From assembly GCF_000725885.1 (NCBI RefSeq), contig NZ_JODR01000014.1:166832-230831 (forward strand): 64,000 nt of DNA. Reading direction: 5' to 3'. Positions 24,803 to 33,256 of the stretch are shown in pieces. The position numbers and the translations under genes were made by a program. The notes under the pieces are model-generated. The model saw nothing but the letters and a program-made list of their open reading frames with translations, was not told the DNA's origin and searched no databases. How positions within the stretch are numbered: the stretch's first letter is position 1; each line of letters begins with the position of its first letter. The stretch comes from Streptomyces albus subsp. albus (lineage in GTDB: Bacteria > Actinomycetota > Actinomycetes > Streptomycetales > Streptomycetaceae).

Positions 24803-24882
24803 GCCCCGGCGCGGGCCGCACCGCACCACACACACCACGAACGCGACATACGTGCCGCACGGGCGGCGGAGCGGAGACGCAG

Positions 24883-25920
24883 ATGACGACCGGCAACCCG
24901 GTGCTCAAACACCGACCCGAGGACTTCCGCGTACGGGAGAACCTGGTGGTGCCCCTCACCCGCGCACAGTCCGCGCCCCACCGCTACCTCCTGCTGCACA
25001 AGTGCGGCTACACCACCATGGAGGCGGTGCGCTGGGTGGCCGACCGGCTGGGGCTGCCCAGCAGCGAGGTCGGCTACGCCGGGCTCAAGGACGAGGACGG
25101 GGTGACCGAACAGCTGCTGTCCGTCCCCGTCACCGCCCGCACCGCGGCCGGCGGACCGGTGGAGGAGGAGCCGGCCCTCAGCGAGGAGCCCGGCCGCTGG
25201 CTCCGGCTGCACCACTACGGCTACGGGCACGAGGCGCTGACCGTCGGCCGGCTCAACGGCAACGGCTTCCGGGTGGTGCTCCGCGACCTGGACGAGGCGA
25301 CCGCCGCCCGGCTGGCGGAACGCGGGCGCCGCAACCTGCTGTTCGTCAACTACTACGACACCCAGCGCTTCGGCGTCCCCGGCGGTCCCAAACGCACCCA
25401 TCTGGTCGGCGAGGCACTGCTCAAGGAGGACTGGGGGCTGGCACGGCGCGAACTGGCCACGCTCGGCGCCCCCGAGAGCGGAACCGCCCGGCGGTGGACC
25501 GGCCCCGACCGTGACCTCTTCCGCCGCGGACTCGACGCCAGGACCACCGCCTTCTACCTGGCCGCGCACTCCTCCGCCGACTGGAACGCCCGCGTGCCGG
25601 ACCTGATCGCCACCAGCTGCCCCGGCGACAGCGTCGAGACCAGCGTCGACGGACTGCCCTACCGCTTCCCCACCTCGGGGGCGGACGTCGCCGCGCTGCA
25701 GGCCGCCTGCCACGAGCTGCCCTACACCCGCTACTCGTGGCGGGACGGGCCGGTGGAACGGGCCACCGTACGGCCCACCGTCGTCCAGACGGTGGTGACC
25801 GTGGAGCGCACCGGCCCCGACGACGCGTTCCCCGGCCGGCACGCCGTCGAGGTCTCCTTCCTGCTGCCGTCCGGCTGCTACGCCACCGCCGCGCTGCGGC
25901 AACTGGTCCTCCAGTGCTGA
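24883..25920 (+). CDS. pumJ: TruD-family pseudouridine synthase dedicated to C-nucleoside biosynthesis
   Basis: 345 aa. TruD landmarks are all visible: EDFRVRENL near residue 10, HRYLLLHKCGYTTMEAVRWVADRLGL, and the catalytic loop VGYAGLKDEDGVTEQ with the nucleophile Asp70 (Asp80 of E. coli TruD). NYYDTQRFGVPGGPKRTHLVGEALL and a TRYSWRDGP C-terminal segment follow. Housekeeping TruD modifies tRNA U13; Streptomyces generally lacks it, and here it lies inside a biosynthetic operon, as PumJ does in pseudouridimycin producers. PumJ makes free pseudouridine, presumably via RNA or a nucleotide. GGAG six bases before ATG 24883 sets the start. Confidence 0.9.
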   Translation: MTTGNPVLKHRPEDFRVRENLVVPLTRAQSAPHRYLLLHKCGYTTMEAVRWVADRLGLPSSEVGYAGLKDEDGVTEQLLSVPVTARTAAGGPVEEEPALSEEPGRWLRLHHYGYGHEALTVGRLNGNGFRVVLRDLDEATAARLAERGRRNLLFVNYYDTQRFGVPGGPKRTHLVGEALLKEDWGLARRELATLGAPESGTARRWTGPDRDLFRRGLDARTTAFYLAAHSSADWNARVPDLIATSCPGDSVETSVDGLPYRFPTSGADVAALQAACHELPYTRYSWRDGPVERATVRPTVVQTVVTVERTGPDDAFPGRHAVEVSFLLPSGCYATAALRQLVLQC

Positions 25921-25985
25921 CCCACCCCACCCGCACCCCGCACCGGACGCGTCTTCGCGAGGCCGCCAGGCCGGAGAGGAAACCG

Positions 25986-27170
25986 ATGGCGCTGCTGCTG
26001 CTCAACCGCAGGCCCGTCCTGGACCGGGTACCGGCCTGGCTGCCGGGCGCCTCGCTGATCGTCGTCACCGACCGCGGCGCCGCGCGGTACGCGCCCACCG
26101 GCGCCTTCGTCCGCACCCAGCTCGTGGACGACTACACCTCGCCGCGGGTGGACGGACTCATCGACACCCTCTGCGCCTCCGGCCGGATCGAACGGGTGCT
26201 GACCACCGCCGAGAGCGACGTGGTGCGGGCCGCCCGCGCACGGGAGCGGTACGGGCTGCCCGGCCAGCGGACGGCGAGCGCGCTGGCCTTCCGCGACAAG
26301 TCCCTGATGCGGCGGCTGGCGGCCCGGCACGGGGTCGCGGTCCCCGAGGCGGCCGTGGCGCGCGACACCGGTGACCTTGTGGACTTCGCCCGCGCGCACG
26401 GACTGCCGGTGGTGGTCAAACCCGCCGACGGCGCCGGCTCCGTCGGCGTACGGGTGCTGCGCGACCCGCAGCAGCTGCGCTCCTGCCCGCTGCCCGCCGA
26501 CCGCACGCAGCTGGTCGAACGGTTCGTGCCCGGCACGGTCTGCCACGTCGACGGGCTCATGTCCGAGGGCACCGTGCTGCACGCCGTCCCCTCCCGCTAC
26601 CTCCACCCCAACCTGGACACGGCCACCGACGGCATCCCCAGCATCAGCGGTATGCTCGCCCCCGGCGACCCGCTGGCGCCCCGGCTGACCGAGGCGACCG
26701 CCGCCGTCGTCGCCGCCCTCCCGCCGGTCCCCGTGCCCACCGCCTTCCACGCCGAGTTCTTCCACACCCCCGACGACACGCTGGTGCTGTGCGAGATCGC
26801 CTGCCGGCCGGGCGGCTGCGGCATCGTCGAGGCCCACGAACTGGCCACCGGCGTCAACCTGTACGCCGCCCAGCTGCGCGGCCAGGCCGGACTCCCGGTG
26901 CCACGCCCCGAACCCGGCCGGCCGCGCCACGGCTGGGCCTGGTTCCCGCCCCGGGCCGCCACCCTGGAGCGGCTGCCGGAGTTCTGCCCCCTGCCGTACG
27001 CACACCGGTTCGCCGCCTACGGGAAGACCGGCGTCCGCCACGACGGACCCCGGTCGAGCACCGACAGCATCGCCGAGCTGGTCTTCCGGCTCGACGACGG
27101 CCAGGACGTCACCGAACGGCTGCGCGAGATCGAGGACTGGTGGTCGCGGGAGGTGCGGTGGGCGGCGTGA
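25986..27170 (+). CDS. pumK: ATP-grasp amide ligase of the C-nucleoside pathway
   Basis: 394 aa with an ATP-grasp layout: pre-ATP-grasp Rossmann-like N-domain (1-100), then DKSLMRRLAARHGVAVPEAAVA, LPVVVKPADGAGSVGVRVL (ATP-binding lysine and glycine loop), TQLVERFVPGTVCHVDGL, and the metal-binding end AEFFHTPDDTLVLCEIACRPGGCG. Resembles carboxylate-amine ligases of the L-amino-acid ligase type. In a pseudouridimycin-type pathway it would join glutamine to 5'-amino-pseudouridine or guanidinoacetate to glutamine; I cannot tell which. GGAGAGGAA supports ATG 25986. Overlaps the exporter gene by 4 bp (GTGA). Confidence 0.82.
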   Translation: MALLLLNRRPVLDRVPAWLPGASLIVVTDRGAARYAPTGAFVRTQLVDDYTSPRVDGLIDTLCASGRIERVLTTAESDVVRAARARERYGLPGQRTASALAFRDKSLMRRLAARHGVAVPEAAVARDTGDLVDFARAHGLPVVVKPADGAGSVGVRVLRDPQQLRSCPLPADRTQLVERFVPGTVCHVDGLMSEGTVLHAVPSRYLHPNLDTATDGIPSISGMLAPGDPLAPRLTEATAAVVAALPPVPVPTAFHAEFFHTPDDTLVLCEIACRPGGCGIVEAHELATGVNLYAAQLRGQAGLPVPRPEPGRPRHGWAWFPPRAATLERLPEFCPLPYAHRFAAYGKTGVRHDGPRSSTDSIAELVFRLDDGQDVTERLREIEDWWSREVRWAA

Positions 27171-28444
27171 CGACGACCCCCGGCCGGCCGCCCGTCTCCG
27201 CCGGCCGCACCCGCGGCTTCATGGCGGCCATGGTGGTGGACGCCCTGGGCAGCGGCGTGTGGATCACCTTCTCCCTGCTGTACTTCGTCTACGGACGCGG
27301 CATGGAGCTGACCGCCGCCGGCTCCGCGCTCAGCGCCGGCTCCCTGACCGCGCTGGCCGCCGGCGGCCTGGCCGTAGGCACGCTCACCGACCGGCTGGGC
27401 CCCTACCGCGCCGCGGTCCTCAGCTGCGCCTGCCGCGCGGTCGCCTTCCCCTGCTACCTGCTGGCCGACAACATGGCGACGGTCGCCGTGATCGCGTTCA
27501 CGGTCAGCTTCGGCGACCGGCTCTACTGGGCGGCGCACGGCGGGCTGGTGGACAGCGTCACCTCCGCCGAGCACGCCCAGCGCAGCCTGTTCGCGCTGCT
27601 CAACAGCCTGCGCAACGTGGGCCTGGGCGTCGGCGCGCTCGCCGTGGCCCTCGCCTCCTCGCTGGAGGGCGCCGACGCCGCACTGTGGAACGCCATCCCC
27701 CTGGTGAACGCGGCCAGCTTCGCCGTCGCCGGCGTGCTCTTCCGGTGGGTGGGCCGAGCCCTGGCCCCCGCCCGGGAGCGGACGGCGGACCGCGAGCGGC
27801 ACCACAGCGGCGGACGGCGCCCCTCGTACCGCGGGGTGCTGGCCAACCGGGGCTTCCTCGCCTTCACCGGCGCGACCCTCACCCTCACCCTCTCCAGCGT
27901 CGCCTTCGACTCGATCCTCCCCGTCTATCTGCGGTCCCTCGACGCCCCCCTGTGGGTGCCGCCCGCCGCCTACCTGCTCTCCTGCGTCGCCATCCCCGCC
28001 TGCCAGCCGCTCGCGCTGCGGCTGGGCCGGCGGCACGCCCCGCTGCGGCTGATGGCCCTGGCCGCGGTACTGGTGGCGGCGGCGTTCGGCGGACTGGCCG
28101 CGCTGACGCTGCTGGGCCGCGCGGGCGCCGTCGCCGGGGTCGGCGTCCCCGTCCTGGTCTTCAGCCTGGGGGAGGCGGTCTTCGGCGCCGTGGCCATGAC
28201 CATCGTGCTCGCCTACGCCACCTCGCACGAAGCCGGCCGCTACAGCGCCTTCTACCAGCTCGCCTGGGGGCTCTCCGGCGCCCTGGGACCCGGCGTGCAC
28301 ACCTTCTTGTTCTCGGCGTCGGGCAGCGCCCCGTGGCTCGTCATGGGCTGCGCGCTGCTGGTGGGCGCCGCCGTCTACCTCAGGCTCGCCGGGGCGGCGA
28401 CCAGGACCGAAGACGCCCCCCAGGGCCGGAAAGCGGAGGCATGA
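27167..28444 (+). CDS. pumL: MFS exporter, probable product efflux and self-resistance
   Basis: 425 aa, 11-12 hydrophobic helices of the major facilitator type: MAAMVVDALGSGVWITFSLLYF, the loop-2/3 motif GTLTDRLGPYRAAVLSC (motif A variant), a central basic loop RERTADRERHHSGGRRPSY, and a second half ending ALLVGAAVYLRL. It lies between two ligase genes in the C-nucleoside operon, with 4-bp overlaps on both sides, so it most likely exports the antibiotic. GTG 27167 (GTGA overlap) is chosen; GTG 27158 has a closer GGAGG. Confidence 0.85.
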   Translation: MTTTPGRPPVSAGRTRGFMAAMVVDALGSGVWITFSLLYFVYGRGMELTAAGSALSAGSLTALAAGGLAVGTLTDRLGPYRAAVLSCACRAVAFPCYLLADNMATVAVIAFTVSFGDRLYWAAHGGLVDSVTSAEHAQRSLFALLNSLRNVGLGVGALAVALASSLEGADAALWNAIPLVNAASFAVAGVLFRWVGRALAPARERTADRERHHSGGRRPSYRGVLANRGFLAFTGATLTLTLSSVAFDSILPVYLRSLDAPLWVPPAAYLLSCVAIPACQPLALRLGRRHAPLRLMALAAVLVAAAFGGLAALTLLGRAGAVAGVGVPVLVFSLGEAVFGAVAMTIVLAYATSHEAGRYSAFYQLAWGLSGALGPGVHTFLFSASGSAPWLVMGCALLVGAAVYLRLAGAATRTEDAPQGRKAEA

Positions 28445-29835
28445 TGCCCCTCACCCAGCGGGCCGCCGCACCTCTTCCCGCCGGGGTGACCGACCCCGAG
28501 GACATCCGGGGCACCGTCGCCCGCGCCCTGCACCGCTTCTGGGACGGGCGGGAGACGGTGCTGCTCCTCGACGACTTCGACCACCGGACCACCGCGCTCG
28601 TGGACGAACTCCACGCGTGCGGGGCACGGGTGGCGGCCGTCGTCAGCCGCACCGGGCCGGGACCCGGGGCACCCGCCGTCCCTCAGGTGTGGCGCTGCAC
28701 CGACGAGGGACTGGAGCTGACCCGGCCCCAGTTCGAGGCGTGGCTGCGGCAGCCGGGTGCCGAGGTCCACCGCTGGCTGGACGCGCTGGACCCGCACCGG
28801 CGCTGGCTGGCCCTGGGCACCCCCCGCACCGGGATCGCCCGGTTCTGCGGGCGGCCGGTGCACGGCTGGCGGCGCCCGCGCTGGGCAGCCGTCGAGGACA
28901 AGACCACCATCGACCGGCTCTGGACCCGCATCGGTGTGGCCTCGCCGCCGCACGCCGTGCTGACCGTCGCCCAGGCACTGCGCGACCCCCGGGTGGCGGA
29001 CCGGCTGGGCGGACCGGCGGGGGTGGTGGTGGCCGCGGACTCCTCACACGGCCACGTCGGTGACTCGCTGGGCCTGCGCTGGGTGCCCCGCACGCACCGG
29101 TTCACCGACGCGGTGAGCGAGTTGGGCAGCCGCGCCCGGCGGGTGCGGGTGGCCCGCTTCGCCGACGGCGTGCCGTGCAGCGTGCTGGCCATGGCCCTGC
29201 CCGGCTCGCTCGCCGTCTTCTCGCCGATCGAGATCGTCACGCTCGGCGATCCGGCGGCCGGCCGGCTGGTGTTCTGCGGCTCCTCCACCCACTGGCGGCC
29301 CGGCGAGGCCGCCGAGCGGGAGATCCGCGACGCCGCCCGCCGCGCCGGCGAGGAACTGGTACGCACCACCGGCTACCGGGGCCTGTTCAGCGTGGACGGG
29401 CTGCTCACCGAGGACGGCTTCACCGCCACCGAACTCAACCCCCGGCACGCCTCGGGGCTCGGACTGCGCGCGGCCGTACCCGACTTCCCTCTCTACCTCT
29501 TCCACCGCGCCGTGCAGGAGCGCGTACCCGGACTCGACGGCATCCGGGGCGCCGCGCTGGAGCGGTTCGTGCGCGACGCGGTGGCCGCGGCGCCGTCGTA
29601 CGCGCTGTCGGTCCCGGCGGCCCGGCCCGGCCACCCCGACGGCCCGGCGCGGCTGAGCGACGGGACCTCGCGCATCGACTACCGCGTCGCGGACGGCGCC
29701 GCCACCCCGGTCGCGATCACCCCGCCGTCCGCGGACCACCGTGCGGGCCCGGCCTGTGCGCTGCTCGCGGCCCGGCTCGGCGATCCGGCCCTGCGCTCCT
29801 TCCCCCTCGGTGCCCTCGACGGCGCCACTTCGTGA
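28441..29835 (+). CDS. pumM: Second ATP-grasp-like amide ligase of the C-nucleoside pathway
   Basis: 464 aa. The N-terminal Rossmann half has TVLLLDDFDHRTTALVDELHACG. The centre is WAAVEDKTTIDRLWTRIGVASPP, then GGPAGVVVAADSSHGHVGDSLGL, RRVRVARFADGVPCSVLAMAL, and GYRGLFSVDGLLTEDGFTATELNPRHASGLGL, where E-L-N-P-R is the ATP-grasp metal-binding signature. It differs clearly from the ligase at 25986, so the two probably make different amide bonds (guanidinoacetyl-Gln and Gln-aminonucleoside). The ATG overlaps the exporter stop (ATGA). C-terminal ~60 residues are low-complexity. Confidence 0.8.
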   Translation: MMPLTQRAAAPLPAGVTDPEDIRGTVARALHRFWDGRETVLLLDDFDHRTTALVDELHACGARVAAVVSRTGPGPGAPAVPQVWRCTDEGLELTRPQFEAWLRQPGAEVHRWLDALDPHRRWLALGTPRTGIARFCGRPVHGWRRPRWAAVEDKTTIDRLWTRIGVASPPHAVLTVAQALRDPRVADRLGGPAGVVVAADSSHGHVGDSLGLRWVPRTHRFTDAVSELGSRARRVRVARFADGVPCSVLAMALPGSLAVFSPIEIVTLGDPAAGRLVFCGSSTHWRPGEAAEREIRDAARRAGEELVRTTGYRGLFSVDGLLTEDGFTATELNPRHASGLGLRAAVPDFPLYLFHRAVQERVPGLDGIRGAALERFVRDAVAAAPSYALSVPAARPGHPDGPARLSDGTSRIDYRVADGAATPVAITPPSADHRAGPACALLAARLGDPALRSFPLGALDGATS

Positions 29836-29890
29836 GGACCCCTCGCTCCGGCAACCGCGCACCTCACCCCAGAGAAAGGGCGGACAAACC

Positions 29891-31045
29891 GTGAACCAAC
29901 CGGCGACCCTGGTCAACTCCTGGAACGAGTGGGACCCGCTGCGCGAGATCGTCGTGGGCATCGCCGACGGCGCCTGCTTCGAACCGACCGAGCCCGGCTA
30001 CCGGCCCGAACTGCGCGGCTCGGGCGGCGCGTTCCCCACCGGGCCCAAACCCGCGGAGATGATCGACCGCGCCAACGCCCAGCTGGACGGCCTGGCCGAC
30101 CTGCTGCGGTCGTGCGGCGTCACCGTCCGGCGGCCCGAGCCGTACGATCTGTCGGCGCCGCTGCGCACCCCCACGTTCGAGGTCGCCAACCAGTACTGCG
30201 TGGTGTGCCCCCGGGACGTGATGATCACCCTGGGCAACGAGATCGTCGAGGCCACCATGTCCCGCCGGGCCCGCTACTTCGAGTATCTGGCCTACCGCAA
30301 ACTGGTCTACGAGTACTGGGACAACGACCCCGGCATGGTGTGGACGGTGGCCCCCAAACCGTCCATGGCCGACGGCATGTACCGCCAGGAGTTCTGGGAC
30401 TGGCCGCTGGCCAAGCGGCACCGCGAGATGCACTCCTCGGAGTTCTGCGTCACCCAGGACGAGGTCGTCTTCGACGCCGCCGACATCAGCCGGTTCGGCC
30501 GCGATCTGGTGGTTCAGGAGTCCATGACGACCAACCGGGCCGGGATCCGCTGGCTCAAACGCCATCTGGAGCCGCGTGGCTTCCGCGTCCACCCCGTGCA
30601 CTTCCCGCTGGACTTCTTCCCCTCGCACATCGACTGCACCTTCGTCCCGCTCCGTCCCGGCCTGGTGCTGACCAACCCGGAACGCCCGCTGCGGGAGGGC
30701 GAGGAGCAGATGTTCCTGCGCAACGGCTGGGAACTGGTCGAGGCGCCGCAGCCGACCACCGGAAACGACGAGATGCCGCGCTACTGCCAGTCGTCCAAGT
30801 GGCTGTCGATGAACGTGCTCAGCGTCTCACCGACCCAGGTGATCTGCGAGGAGCGGGAGGCACCGCTGCACGAACTGCTCGACAAGCTCGGCTTCGAGGT
30901 GCTGACCGTCCCCTTCCGTGACGTCTTCGAATACGGCGGCTCCCTGCACTGCGCCACCTGGGACGTCAACCGGGCCGGCACGGCGGAGGACTACTTCGCG
31001 GACGGCTACCGCCCGCTGACGGCCGGCCGGCAGGCCGGCGTCTGA
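29891..31045 (+). CDS. pumN: Arginine:glycine amidinotransferase (guanidinoacetate-forming, predicted)
   Basis: 384 aa, full-length pentein-fold amidinotransferase related to AGAT and StrB1. Landmarks: LVNSWNEWDPLREIVVGIADGA at the N-terminus, TPTFEVANQYCVVCPRDVMITLGNEIVEATM, catalytic His246 in FPSHIDCTFVPL and catalytic Cys354 in GGSLHCATWDVNR. It transfers the amidino group of arginine to glycine, giving guanidinoacetate, the formamidinylated glycine of pseudouridimycin-type products. GTG 29891 with AAAGGG upstream. Last gene of the rightward biosynthetic run, followed by a hairpin at 31072. Confidence 0.92.
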   Translation: MNQPATLVNSWNEWDPLREIVVGIADGACFEPTEPGYRPELRGSGGAFPTGPKPAEMIDRANAQLDGLADLLRSCGVTVRRPEPYDLSAPLRTPTFEVANQYCVVCPRDVMITLGNEIVEATMSRRARYFEYLAYRKLVYEYWDNDPGMVWTVAPKPSMADGMYRQEFWDWPLAKRHREMHSSEFCVTQDEVVFDAADISRFGRDLVVQESMTTNRAGIRWLKRHLEPRGFRVHPVHFPLDFFPSHIDCTFVPLRPGLVLTNPERPLREGEEQMFLRNGWELVEAPQPTTGNDEMPRYCQSSKWLSMNVLSVSPTQVICEEREAPLHELLDKLGFEVLTVPFRDVFEYGGSLHCATWDVNRAGTAEDYFADGYRPLTAGRQAGV

Positions 31046-31071
31046 GCGGCAGGCCCGGCGTCCGGGGAGTG

Positions 31072-31101
31072 GCCGGCCCGCGCCCGAGAGGGCGGGCCGG
31101 C
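31072..31101. terminator. Hairpin terminator after the C-nucleoside operon
   Basis: GCCGGCCCGC (31072-31081) and GCGGGCCGGC (31092-31101), perfect 10-bp stem with a 10-nt loop, between the convergent amidinotransferase and nucleotidyltransferase-like genes. Confidence 0.65.
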
Positions 31102-31134
31102 GGCCCCGGGCGGCACGCGGGCGCGGCGCGCGGC

Positions 31135-31746
31135 TCAGCCGCGCTCCCGCCCCGCCCAGGCGTCGAACGCCGCCACATCGGTCACCCCGTGGTCCAGCAC
31201 CGCCCGGTACACCTCGTAACTGGGCACCCGCGAGGCCGCCGGCCGCTCGGAGAGGGCCTGCTTGATGCCGAGGATCGTGATGCGGTGGGCGTCGGTCAGC
31301 CGCGGCGGCAGGTCCCGGACGTGGGCCAGATCGGGCTGCCGGTCGGGTTCGTCGACGAACCAGATGTCCAGCGTCCACTCCCGTCCCGCGGCGGAGCGGT
31401 ACTCCACGTTCAGATAGAGGCCGTCCGGATAGCGCGGGTCGGTGTTCCACGCCCCGGTGTCGTCGCGGAACGTCACCTGCCGCACCCTCTCGTGCAGCCC
31501 CAGCGTGGCGCCCGCGGCGGTCACCGCCCGCTTGACGGAGTCGTCCAGCCGGGGGCAGACCACGGTCAGATCCAGGTCCGCCGCCACCATCAGCCCCAGC
31601 GCGGCGCTGCCCACCCGCTCGACGCGTCCGTGCGGCGCCAGCAGCCCGGCCAGTCCCAGGTCCTCCGCGACGGCGTCGGCCTCCCGCTGCAAGTCGTCCT
31701 GCCGCGCCCGCAGCCGCTCCCCGTCCGTCACCTGTTCTCGCGCCAC
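31135..31746 (-). CDS. Nucleotidyltransferase-superfamily protein (pol-beta-type active site)
   Basis: 203 aa. It carries VGSAALGLMVAADLDLTVV, the GS-x-DxD signature of minimal nucleotidyltransferases, and a third acidic position in EWTLDIWFVDEP. The rest is helical (ITILGIKQALSER, YEVYRAVLDHGVTDVAAFDAW). Such proteins transfer NMP to antibiotics, proteins or RNA, or act in toxin-antitoxin pairs; the target is unknown. It sits at the right border of the C-nucleoside cluster on the opposite strand and may be the gene called pumO there, which I cannot confirm. GTG 31746 or 31749 share AGGAAAGG. Confidence 0.65.
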   Translation of the reverse strand: MAREQVTDGERLRARQDDLQREADAVAEDLGLAGLLAPHGRVERVGSAALGLMVAADLDLTVVCPRLDDSVKRAVTAAGATLGLHERVRQVTFRDDTGAWNTDPRYPDGLYLNVEYRSAAGREWTLDIWFVDEPDRQPDLAHVRDLPPRLTDAHRITILGIKQALSERPAASRVPSYEVYRAVLDHGVTDVAAFDAWAGRERG

Positions 31747-31839
31747 CACGCCGGCCTTTCCTCTCTTTCTCCGCCGGGCCCTCCGGCATCCCGCATGCTT
31801 CCAGCCGTACCCGGCGCGAGGACCGCTTTCGGTCACGCG

Positions 31840-31882
31840 GCGTTCCCCCGCCCGGAATGCCGGCGCCCGGGCGGGGGAGCGC
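31840..31882. terminator. Terminator of the quaternary-amine transport operon
   Basis: Core stem CCCCCGCCCGG (31845-31855) with CCGGGCGGGGG (31867-31877), extendable to about 16 bp with one G-U pair. Lies eight bases beyond the last permease gene on the minus strand. Confidence 0.7.
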
Positions 31883-31889
31883 CGCGTTC

Positions 31890-32540
31890 TCAGCGCGCCG
31901 CCCGCAGGCCCTTGGGGACCAGCACCCGCTGGAGGAGCGCGAGTGCGCCGTCGGCGGCCAGGGCGAGGACGGCCACCCACAAGGCGGCGGCGATGACGCC
32001 TTCGAGCCCGTACGTGGCCTGGCCCAGCACGATGTCGCCGAGCCCGCCGCCACCCGCCACGGTGGCGAGCGTCGCACTGGAGATGACGTAGACGACGGCG
32101 ATCCGCACACCGGAGAACAACAGCGGCAGCGCCAGCGGGAGTTCCACCTTGAACAGCACCTGGGCGGGGGTGAGGCCCATGCCGCGGGCCGAGCGCACCA
32201 GGTCCGGGTCCACCTGGTCCACGGCCAGGTACGCCTGGCTGAGGATGGGCGGGATCGCGGTGATCAGCAGGGCGATGGCGATGTTGGTGAAGGTCAGCCC
32301 GAAGATGCCCAGCCCGATGGCGATGACGGCGAGGTTGGGCAGGGCCCGGCCGATGTTGGAGATCGCGGAGGTGAGGAACTCGCCCTTGTGCAGATGGCCC
32401 AGCCACAGGCCGAGCGGTACGGCGACGACGAGGGAGACGGCGACGACGACCGCGCACATCCAGATGTGCTGGCCGGTCTTGTCCAGCAGCAGCGACAACT
32501 GGTCCCGCATGAAGGTGAAGGAGCCGAGAAAGGTGCTCAT
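31890..32540 (-). CDS. OpuC-type quaternary-amine ABC importer, permease 2
   Basis: 216 aa, five to six membrane helices, BPD_transp_1 fold with the EAA-loop VRSARGMGLTPAQVLFKVELPLALPLLFSGVRIA that contacts the ATPase. Other typical ProW/OpuCD-like sequence is ISNIGRALPNLAVIAIG and AYGLEGVIAAALWV-type helices. It forms a heterodimer with the permease encoded upstream. The start ATG 32540 lies two bases after that gene's stop, with GAGGAGGG inside the preceding coding end. Last gene of the five-gene operon. Confidence 0.88.
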   Translation of the reverse strand: MSTFLGSFTFMRDQLSLLLDKTGQHIWMCAVVVAVSLVVAVPLGLWLGHLHKGEFLTSAISNIGRALPNLAVIAIGLGIFGLTFTNIAIALLITAIPPILSQAYLAVDQVDPDLVRSARGMGLTPAQVLFKVELPLALPLLFSGVRIAVVYVISSATLATVAGGGGLGDIVLGQATYGLEGVIAAALWVAVLALAADGALALLQRVLVPKGLRAAR

Positions 32541-32542
32541 GG

Positions 32543-33256
32543 TTATGCGGCCCTCCTCGTCCGCGCCCACGGGGTGAGCAGCCGGCCGGCGAGCACGAGG
32601 GCGCCGTCGGCGGCCAGCGCGAGGGCGACGGCGAGCGCGCCGGCGCCGATGAACTGGGTGTTGAACGGTGACTGGAGCGCCTTGAGGATCAGCGAGCCGA
32701 GCCCCTGGTCCACGACGTAGGCGGCGATGGCGACGATCCCGATCGTCATGACGGTCGTCACCCGCAGCCCGGAGATCAGCGAGGGGACGGCCAGCCGCAG
32801 CTCCACCTTGAAGAGGATCTGCCGGCGGGTGAGCCCCATGCCGCGTGCCGCGCGCACCGCGTCCTCGGGCACCTCGCGCAGTCCCGTCAGGATCGTGGTG
32901 AACAGCAGATAGAGGCTGTAGAGCACCAGCGCGATCTCGACGGTGAGCACGGAGAACCCGGTGACGGGCACGAGCAGCTGGAAGAGCGCCAGCGGCGGCA
33001 CGGTGTACAGGAACGAGGTCACGCCGGAGACGGGTGCGGCCAGCCAGCTCTTGAAGTGGCACAGCACGGCGGCGCCCACGGCCAGCACGAAGCCGAGCAC
33101 CACGGCGATCAGGGTCAGCTCCAGGTGCTGCACCAGGGCGGGCCAGAACAGGTTCCACCAGTGGTCGCCGAACCAGTCGGTGCAGAAGGTGGCGTCCCGC
33201 GCGACGCAGGCGCTGGGCTCGCCGTAGTCGGGGATGACGGGCGGCTGGGCGCTCAC
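32543..33256 (-). CDS. OpuC-type quaternary-amine ABC importer, permease 1
   Basis: 237 aa, six hydrophobic segments and EAA loop VRAARGMGLTRRQILFKVELRLAVPSLISGLRV, closely parallel to the downstream permease. It is longer at the N-terminus (WFGDHWWNLFWPALVQHLELT), which is typical of OpuCB/OsmW proteins. Its GTG overlaps the ATPase stop codon (GTGA, 33253-33256), so expression is coupled. Confidence 0.88.
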   Translation of the reverse strand: MSAQPPVIPDYGEPSACVARDATFCTDWFGDHWWNLFWPALVQHLELTLIAVVLGFVLAVGAAVLCHFKSWLAAPVSGVTSFLYTVPPLALFQLLVPVTGFSVLTVEIALVLYSLYLLFTTILTGLREVPEDAVRAARGMGLTRRQILFKVELRLAVPSLISGLRVTTVMTIGIVAIAAYVVDQGLGSLILKALQSPFNTQFIGAGALAVALALAADGALVLAGRLLTPWARTRRAA

